From Acidimicrobiia bacterium (lineage in GTDB: Bacteria > Actinomycetota > Acidimicrobiia > IMCC26256 > JACDBD01), in contig JAPSGP010000067.1 in NCBI GenBank assembly GCA_031177445.1, forward strand, positions 1 to 10,913: a DNA stretch of 10,913 nt, read 5' to 3'. Below the pieces are notes generated by a model. That model saw only the letters and a list, made by a program, of their open reading frames with translations. It did not search any database and had not been told where the DNA came from. Shown here in pieces: positions 6,412 to 10,913 of the stretch (position 1 is the stretch's first letter; each line of letters opens with the position of its first letter). The position numbers and the translations under genes were made by a program.

Positions 6412-7228
6412 TGATTCGCGGCTGTCGGTCAGCGCGCTCTCGAGCGTGGGCTTCACCTTCGACCAGGACCTCGAGCTGTGGGACGAGCTCGGCATCGAGC
6501 ACGTCGGGCTGTACCTCGACAAGCTGGAGGCGGTCGGCCTCGAGGCCGCGGGCGAGCACGTGCGGGCGGCCGGGCTCACCGTGAGCAGCATTGCCTGCCG
6601 CGGCTTCGACCTCGCCGATCGCGCGACGTGGGGCGCGCGCCGGCGCGCGCTCGACGCCGCGGTCGACGTTGCCGCCGGAGTGGGGGCGGGGTGCCTGTTC
6701 ATCACCGCCGGCGCGCCCGGCCCGCTCGACTTCGACGAGGCGGTCCACGCGCTCGAGGCGGCGGTCGGGCCGGTGCGGCAGCGCGCCGCCGCGATCGGCG
6801 TCGCGATCGCGATCGAGAACAGCAACCCGATGCGGCGGGACGTGGGGTTCGTCCACACGCTGGCGGACGCGGTCGAGGTGGCCCGCCGGCTCGACCTCGG
6901 TCTCGTCGTCGAGGTCACGAACTGCTGGTTCGAGCGCCAGCTGGACCGGACCATCGCCGAGGGTGTCGACACGTTCCGCGTCGTCCAGTTGAGCGACTAC
7001 GTCGTCGGCGACACCACCGCCAGCGAGCGGGCGGTACCGGGCGACGGTGACATCCCGCTGGCCCGGCTGGTCCGGGCCACGCTCGAAGTCGGGTTCGCCG
7101 GGCCGTTCGAGCTGGAGATGCTGGGCCCCCGCATCGAAGCGGAGGGGTACGGGAAGGCCATTCCCCGGGCGCTGGCGGCCCTGGCGCCCATGCTCCCGGC
7201 TGGCCTGTCCGATCGCCACCCAACCTAG
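6407..7228 (+). CDS. Sugar phosphate isomerase/epimerase-like TIM-barrel protein (AP endonuclease 2 fold)
   Basis: A 273-aa protein of the xylose-isomerase-like TIM-barrel superfamily. Strand and motif order fit: LSVSALSSVGFTFDQDLELW (strand 1), LGIEHVGLYLDKLE, GLTVSSIACRGFDLAD, GCLFITAGAP, the GVAIAIENSN strand with E137, VVQLSDYVVGD, GDGDIPLARLV and FELEMLG with E237. Some metal ligands usual in the family look replaced: the vHlkD histidine is Q194, and the DxxH strand reads VEVTNCW (E169, C173). It may therefore use a different site or be a divergent isomerase/epimerase or dehydratase. The start is TTG 6407, needed to keep beta-strand 1; there is no Shine-Dalgarno, and a GTG at 6446 would remove that strand. 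It is divergent from hyuB by 23 bp, and its TAG lies inside the next operator-like site. Substrate unknown. Confidence 0.85.
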   Translation: MVDSRLSVSALSSVGFTFDQDLELWDELGIEHVGLYLDKLEAVGLEAAGEHVRAAGLTVSSIACRGFDLADRATWGARRRALDAAVDVAAGVGAGCLFITAGAPGPLDFDEAVHALEAAVGPVRQRAAAIGVAIAIENSNPMRRDVGFVHTLADAVEVARRLDLGLVVEVTNCWFERQLDRTIAEGVDTFRVVQLSDYVVGDTTASERAVPGDGDIPLARLVRATLEVGFAGPFELEMLGPRIEAEGYGKAIPRALAALAPMLPAGLSDRHPT

Positions 7229-7240
7229 CGACCGCTTGGT
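7223..7240. promoter_or_regulatory. Near-perfect palindromic operator (site 3) ahead of the second amidohydrolase
   Basis: ACCTAGCG-AC-CGCTTGGT has 8-bp arms with one mismatch around a 2-bp centre. It differs from site 1 at one arm base and at the two centre bases. It overlaps the stop codon of the isomerase-like gene and lies 112 bp before ATG 7352, so it probably marks a separate TetR-controlled promoter for the 7352-10913 operon. A clean -10 hexamer was not found; both this site and site 1 are followed by TAG. Confidence 0.68.
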
Positions 7241-7290
7241 AGACGTGGTTGACTAGGAGCGGGGTACGCCAGGGAGGAGCGGGCGGGGAC

Positions 7291-7343
7291 GCCAGGCGCA
7301 GCACCGGAAGCCAAGCGCAACACCGGAAGCGCAGCAACGAAAG
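7291..7343 (+). repeat. Short tandem repeat in the leader of the second amidohydrolase gene
   Basis: The 111-bp stretch 7241-7351 has no gene. It contains two 19-bp units, GCCAGGCGCAGCACCGGAA (7291-7309) and GCCAAGCGCAACACCGGAA (7310-7328), identical at 17 of 19 positions, followed by a third degenerate copy, GCGCAGCAACGAAAG (7329-7343), that runs into the ribosome site GAGGGGG (7343-7349). The leader is purine- and G-rich. Function is unknown; it could be a regulatory leader or simply slipped DNA. Confidence 0.6.
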
Positions 7344-7351
7344 AGGGGGAC

Positions 7352-8503
7352 ATGCGAGACGGGCTCAAGATCTTCGACGCCGACGCGCACGTCATCTACC
7401 CGCCCGACCTGTGGCCCGAGTACCTCGACAAGCGGCATCGGGACCGCATCGGCCGGCGGGCGCCGGCAGGGCTCGACCACTACAACCCGGTCACGGTCGA
7501 CGGCCGCTGGTCCCAGCACCCCACGTCGATCTACGGCCAGTTCCAGAAGGCGATCAACTGGACCGCCGAGGACATGATCGCCAAGTACGGCGACATCGTC
7601 ACCAAGGGCTTCACCGGCGACCGCGTGGCGGAGTCGATCGCGGTCGAAGGCGTCGACGTCATGGTGATCTACGGGCCCGAGTACGACATGTGGCTCGAGG
7701 GCATCGACCCCGAGCTGCAGGCGGCGATGGCCCGGGCCTACAACCGCTGGGGCGCGGAGATGCGCGACACCTCCGGCGGGCGCGTGATCACGTCGGGCCC
7801 GGTGCCGTTGAACGACGTTGCCCGGGCCGTCGACGAGATCCAGTACGCGTACGACGAGCTCGGCATCCGCTGCTTCTGGGCCCGGCCCGACCAGTTCAAC
7901 CACCGCAACCTCGGTGACCGCTACTACGACCCGGTGTACGAGCTCCTCCAGGACCTCGACTGCGCGTTCGCTACCCACGAGTACATGGGCCTGAACGCGC
8001 CCACCGCCGGATCCGACCGCTTCGGCACGTTCACCGAGTGGCACACGGTCGTGCACCCGCACGAGGCGCAGTGCGCGCTGCTCTCGATGGTGGTGCACGG
8101 GGTCTACGAGCGGTTCCCGAAGCTGCGGGTCGCCTACATGGAGGCGGGCTGCGGGTGGCTGCCGTCGTGGCTGCACCGCATCGACGAGCACCTGGAGCTC
8201 GCGGGCGCGGCCGAGGCGCCGGAGCTGACGATGTCGGCCACCGAGTACTTCCGGCGGAACTGCTGGATCTCCACCGAGTGCGACGACCGCTTCGTGTCCG
8301 ACGTGATCCGGTGGATGGGCGACGACCACATCGTGTTCGAGACCGACTTCCCCCACCCCGACTCGAAGTACCCGAAGGCGACGGAGCACTTCCTCTCGCT
8401 CGCACCCGACCTCGTGTCGGACGAGAGCAAGCGCAAGATCCTGTGGGACAACGCCGTCGACCTGTACCGCTTCCCCGAGGGCTACCTGCCGGCCGCGGCC
8501 TGA
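7352..8503 (+). CDS. Amidohydrolase_2-family metal-dependent hydrolase/decarboxylase (paralogue 2)
   Basis: A 383-aa member of the same amidohydrolase_2 (ACMSD-like TIM barrel) family as the gene at 869-1966. Ligand positions are intact: D11-A-H13 on strand 1 (FDADAHVIYP), H209 (FATHEYMG) and D332 (ETDFPHPDSKYP). The actinobacterial signature EAGCGWLPSWLHRIDEHLE is clear and corresponds to EHDAGWVAHYAYRLD in paralogue 1, but here the strand-6 position reads YMEAGCGW without that His. Start ATG 7352 has GAGGGGG ending two bases before it (GAGG core five bases away). It heads a tight run with the ligase (10-bp gap), the third amidohydrolase-like gene and a partial gene. It likely has its own promoter near 7240, under the operator-like site 3. 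The reaction could be decarboxylation or hydrolysis of a ring-derived acid; the substrate is not known. Confidence 0.92.
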   Translation: MRDGLKIFDADAHVIYPPDLWPEYLDKRHRDRIGRRAPAGLDHYNPVTVDGRWSQHPTSIYGQFQKAINWTAEDMIAKYGDIVTKGFTGDRVAESIAVEGVDVMVIYGPEYDMWLEGIDPELQAAMARAYNRWGAEMRDTSGGRVITSGPVPLNDVARAVDEIQYAYDELGIRCFWARPDQFNHRNLGDRYYDPVYELLQDLDCAFATHEYMGLNAPTAGSDRFGTFTEWHTVVHPHEAQCALLSMVVHGVYERFPKLRVAYMEAGCGWLPSWLHRIDEHLELAGAAEAPELTMSATEYFRRNCWISTECDDRFVSDVIRWMGDDHIVFETDFPHPDSKYPKATEHFLSLAPDLVSDESKRKILWDNAVDLYRFPEGYLPAAA

Positions 8504-8513
8504 GGTATCGCTC

Positions 8514-9887
8514 GTGATCCGGCGCCCCTGGGCAGCGGTCGACTACGAGGCGTTGATGCGCGCGTACCCACCCGCGCCCGAGTACTTCGAGACCGCGTGG
8601 CTGGCGCCTCCAGAGGAGATCGAGGCGACGCAGCTGGCGCGCCTGCAGGAGCGCGCCCTCGCCGCCGCGAAGGTCCCGTTCTTCGAGCGCCGCTGGGCGG
8701 CGGCGGGCTTCGACGCCCGCTCGCTCGCCACGACCGAAGACCTCTGGCGGGCGCCCTTCTACACCGTCGACGACATCCGTCGCAGCATCGAGGCTCACCC
8801 ACCGTGGGGCGACTACCAGGGCGTGCTGCCCGAGGACGCGCTGCGCGAGCCGATGCGGGTGTACATGTCCGGCGGCACCACCGGGAAATCGCGACCCACC
8901 TTCTACACGCAGTGGGACCGCGAGGTCGGCGCTGTCCTCACCGCGCGCGCGCTGTACATGCAGGGCATCCGCCCCGGCGACGTCGTCCTCAACTCGTGGG
9001 CGTACGGGACGCACAATGGTGCCTTCGCCTTCGACGAGGCGCTCCATCGCTGGCTCAACTGCGTCGTCATCACGACCGGCACTGGCAACGTCACGAGCAG
9101 CGAACGCCAGGTCGAGTTCGCGATCGAGTACGGCGCCACCGCCATCCTCACGACCGGCGACTACCTGCTCCGTCTGGCCGACGTCGCGCGCGAGATGGGA
9201 TACGACCCGTCCGCCGACTTCAAGATCCGGGCCCTGCCCAACATCGGCGATCGCGAGCGGCTCGAGTCGAGGTTCGGAGTCGAGTGCTTCAACTCCTACG
9301 GGTTCCACGAGGTGCAGTGGGTGTCGGTCGAGTGCCCGGCCCACGACGGGCTGCACATCTTCGAGGACGCCTTCGTCGTGCAGATCGTCGATCCGGAGAC
9401 CGGCGAGCGCCTGCCCGACGGCGAACTGGGCTCGATCTGCATCACCGAGCTCTACAAGACCGGCAGCCCACAGTTCCGGTACAACATCATGGACCTGTCG
9501 TACCTGTACCCGCGCGAGCAGTGCGCGTGCGGCAGCTGGCTGCGGCGCATGGCGCCGTTCGCGGGCCGGGGCGACAACATGGTGAAGCTGCGCGGCGTGA
9601 ACGTGTGGCCCGAGGCGGTGGGCGAGATCGCGCTCTCGGTCCCCGGGACCGAGCCCGACTGGTTCGTGCGGGCGGTGCGGGTCGACCGGCGCGACGAGCT
9701 GGTCGTCTCGGTGGTGAGCACGGTGGCCGATGGGGAGCGCGACGCGTTGCGCGCCGCGGTCGAGGATCGGCTCAAGGAGCGACTCGGGGTGCGCATCGGC
9801 GCCGAGATCGTGCGGCCGGGCGACCTCGACGCCTGGACCGAGGTGAACGTGTCCCCCAAGCTGAAGCGGTTCCGCGATGAGCGGTAA
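8514..9887 (+). CDS. Phenylacetate-CoA ligase-like (PaaK family) adenylate-forming enzyme
   Basis: A 457-aa ANL-superfamily protein closest in pattern to PaaK (aryl/acyl acid + ATP + CoA to acyl-CoA), slightly longer than classical PaaK. Seen: phosphate loop SGGTTGKSRPTFYT (119-132), YGFHE (262-266, the YGxxE adenine motif), ECPAHDGLHIFED (273-285), FRYNIMDLSYLYP (321-333, where the family usually has RYxxGD; D327 kept), CACG with C337 and C339 that may form a zinc site with C274, hinge GRGDNMVKLRGVNVWP (351-366), and a lysine-bearing C-terminus SPKLKRF where the adenylation lysine is expected. The start is GTG 8514 with GAGG nine bases before. It follows the amidohydrolase by 10 bp and overlaps the next gene by 11 bp. 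Acid substrate is unknown; context suggests the product or substrate of the neighbouring amidohydrolases. Confidence 0.88.
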   Translation: MIRRPWAAVDYEALMRAYPPAPEYFETAWLAPPEEIEATQLARLQERALAAAKVPFFERRWAAAGFDARSLATTEDLWRAPFYTVDDIRRSIEAHPPWGDYQGVLPEDALREPMRVYMSGGTTGKSRPTFYTQWDREVGAVLTARALYMQGIRPGDVVLNSWAYGTHNGAFAFDEALHRWLNCVVITTGTGNVTSSERQVEFAIEYGATAILTTGDYLLRLADVAREMGYDPSADFKIRALPNIGDRERLESRFGVECFNSYGFHEVQWVSVECPAHDGLHIFEDAFVVQIVDPETGERLPDGELGSICITELYKTGSPQFRYNIMDLSYLYPREQCACGSWLRRMAPFAGRGDNMVKLRGVNVWPEAVGEIALSVPGTEPDWFVRAVRVDRRDELVVSVVSTVADGERDALRAAVEDRLKERLGVRIGAEIVRPGDLDAWTEVNVSPKLKRFRDER

Positions 9888-10761
9888 CCAGGTCGTCGAC
9901 TACCTGTGCAACGCGTTCACGCCCGACCGGCTGGCGGTGTGGGACGGCGCGCTCGCCGCCACCGGCGTGCAGGTGAAGGTGCGCCGGGTCGACGGCGACA
10001 GCTTCGCCGAGCCCGAGGACATGGTCGACCGCATGGACGAGCTCGGCGTCGCCACTCTGGTCCTGCCGACCGGCGACCTCGGCCGGCACGGTCGCCTCGA
10101 CGCGTTCGACTTCGAGCACATCGCGGCCCGCTGGGAAGAGGTGGAGAAGCTGGCAACCCGGTGGCCGGGGCGGTTCGCCGCCCTCGCCCTCATCGACCCC
10201 GAGCCCGGCATGGCCGGGGTGCGGGAGATGCGGGCCCGGCTGGCCGAACCGTGGGTGGTCGGCTGCTACCTCCACACCCACAGCTTCGATCGCCGCCTCG
10301 ACCACGCCGACTACTACCCGTACTACGCGCTCGGCGCCGAGCTCGACGTGCCGGTCGCGATGCAGGCGGGTACCTCCGGCGGCCTGCTGGCAAGCGAGTG
10401 CGCCCACCCGGTCACCATCGACCGCGCCGCGCTCTACTTCCGTGAGACCCGCTTCCTGCTCTCGCACCTCGGCTGGCCCTGGGTCGACGAAGCCGCGGCC
10501 ATGGCGCTGAAGTTCCCGAATGTCTACCTCGGCACGGGCGCGTACCCGCCGCGCTACTGGTCCGCCACCGTTACCGACTTCCTGCGCGGCCCCGGCCGCA
10601 CCAAGACCGTGTTCGGCACCAACTTCCCCACAGTGGGGCATCGGCACGCGCTGGCCCAGGTTGCCGAGCTCGGTCTCGATCCCGAGGTGGAGGCCGCGCT
10701 GCTCGGTGGCACCGCTCGTCGTATCTTCACTCGGCTCGCGCAAGGGGGTGCGACGCCATGA
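9877..10761 (+). CDS. Amidohydrolase_2-fold protein with metal ligands apparently lost (paralogue 3)
   Basis: A 294-aa protein, shorter than the other two paralogues but showing the same fold order: strand 1 VVDYLCNAF, mid-barrel FAALALIDPEPGMAGVREM, PYYALGAELDVPVAMQAG, FLLSHLGWPWVDEA, FPNVYLGTGAYPP and the end TKTVFGTNFPTVGH. The usual metal ligands are replaced: the (D/E/H)xH of strand 1 reads D8-Y-L-C11 with no His, the strand-5 His is Q163 (AMQAG), and the strand-8 Asp is N249 (FGTNFP). H197 of SHLGWPW is kept. It may be a non-metal or pseudo-enzyme, perhaps an accessory subunit of paralogue 2, or an enzyme with a new mechanism. ATG 9877 lies inside the ligase end (11-bp overlap, different frame), and the stop overlaps the next start as ATGA, so it is translated as part of the operon. 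Confidence 0.85.
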   Translation: MSGNQVVDYLCNAFTPDRLAVWDGALAATGVQVKVRRVDGDSFAEPEDMVDRMDELGVATLVLPTGDLGRHGRLDAFDFEHIAARWEEVEKLATRWPGRFAALALIDPEPGMAGVREMRARLAEPWVVGCYLHTHSFDRRLDHADYYPYYALGAELDVPVAMQAGTSGGLLASECAHPVTIDRAALYFRETRFLLSHLGWPWVDEAAAMALKFPNVYLGTGAYPPRYWSATVTDFLRGPGRTKTVFGTNFPTVGHRHALAQVAELGLDPEVEAALLGGTARRIFTRLAQGGATP

Positions 10762-10913
10762 TCGGCAAGGTGTACAACATCCCGCCCCAGCCACCCGCGG
10801 CCGAGAACACCCGCCTGCTGCCGGCGGGCGCGCTGACCTTCGGCGTTGAGTACCGCGACGTCGATCCCGAGTCGCTCGCACAGACGTATGCCGACAACGC
10901 CGCCCACCGCGCC
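10758..10913 (+). CDS. Unrecognised protein, N-terminal 52 residues (cut by window end)
   Basis: An open frame begins at ATG 10758, overlapping the previous stop by ATGA, and stays open to the window end. It reads MIGKVYNIPPQPPAAENTRL, then a segment LTFGVEYRDVDPESLAQTYA and ends DNAAHRA. There is no signal peptide or membrane segment in what is visible. The family is not recognised. The tight overlap, low-Arg composition and continuous open frame argue for a real gene co-translated with the ligase and the amidohydrolase-like protein, so its product is likely part of the same pathway. Confidence 0.72.
   Translation, partial: MIGKVYNIPPQPPAAENTRLLPAGALTFGVEYRDVDPESLAQTYADNAAHRA

Noticed and set aside
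4902..6584. 560-aa plus-strand open frame across hyuB
   Set aside because: Its composition (Arg, His, Val, Asp rich) and lack of motifs mark it as a shadow of the HyuB-like gene.
7249..7254. TTGACT as a -35 element ahead of the second amidohydrolase
   Set aside because: No TANNNT -10 is found 16-19 bases downstream; the region is G-rich.
7253..9356. Two long minus-strand open frames (378 and 441 aa) antisense to the second amidohydrolase and the ligase
   Set aside because: They show no family motifs and lie over well-conserved plus-strand enzymes; they are expected from GC-rich codon bias.

Overview
The window is GC-rich, densely coded DNA with the codon bias, short intergenic gaps, GTG/TTG starts and ATGA gene overlaps of a high-GC actinobacterium. 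The mix of amidohydrolase, SDR, acyl-CoA ligase and TetR families recalls soil or aquatic Actinobacteria/Acidimicrobiia with large catabolic regulons, but the genus cannot be read from the sequence. No mobile element, tRNA, rRNA or CRISPR array was seen.

Layout. (1) 1-350: 3' end of a short-chain dehydrogenase (+), ending at a long hairpin (359-399) shared with a convergent cupin gene. (2) 416-802 (-) small cupin and 869-1966 (+) metal-dependent amidohydrolase, divergent across a 66-bp gap that holds a perfect 18-bp palindrome. (3) 6383-1988 (-): a three-gene operon, hyuB-like, hyuA-like and tetR, each junction a 4-bp ATGA overlap. It ends 21 bp from the end of the amidohydrolase gene. (4) 6407-7228 (+): a sugar-phosphate isomerase/epimerase-like TIM barrel, divergent from hyuB with only 23 bp between start codons. 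(5) 7352-10913 (+): a second amidohydrolase, a PaaK-like adenylate-forming ligase, a third amidohydrolase-fold protein that has lost most metal ligands, and the start of an unrecognised gene that runs off the window. These four are nearly contiguous or overlapping.

How it fits together. The three upstream control regions inside the window (819-836, 6394-6411, 7223-7240) carry the same palindromic element, ACCAAGCG-NN-CGCTTGGT, perfect in the first, one arm mismatch in the third and degenerate in the second. A TetR regulator is the last gene of the hyuBA operon. The simplest model is one regulon in which this TetR represses all units, including its own, and is released by a pathway intermediate, perhaps an acyl-CoA. 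The enzymes (amidohydrolase_2-type hydrolases or decarboxylases, an aryl/acyl-CoA ligase, an ATP-dependent HyuA/HyuB pair, cupin, SDR, TIM-barrel isomerase) suggest breakdown of an aromatic or cyclic amide/ketone compound. The substrate is not determined by the sequence.
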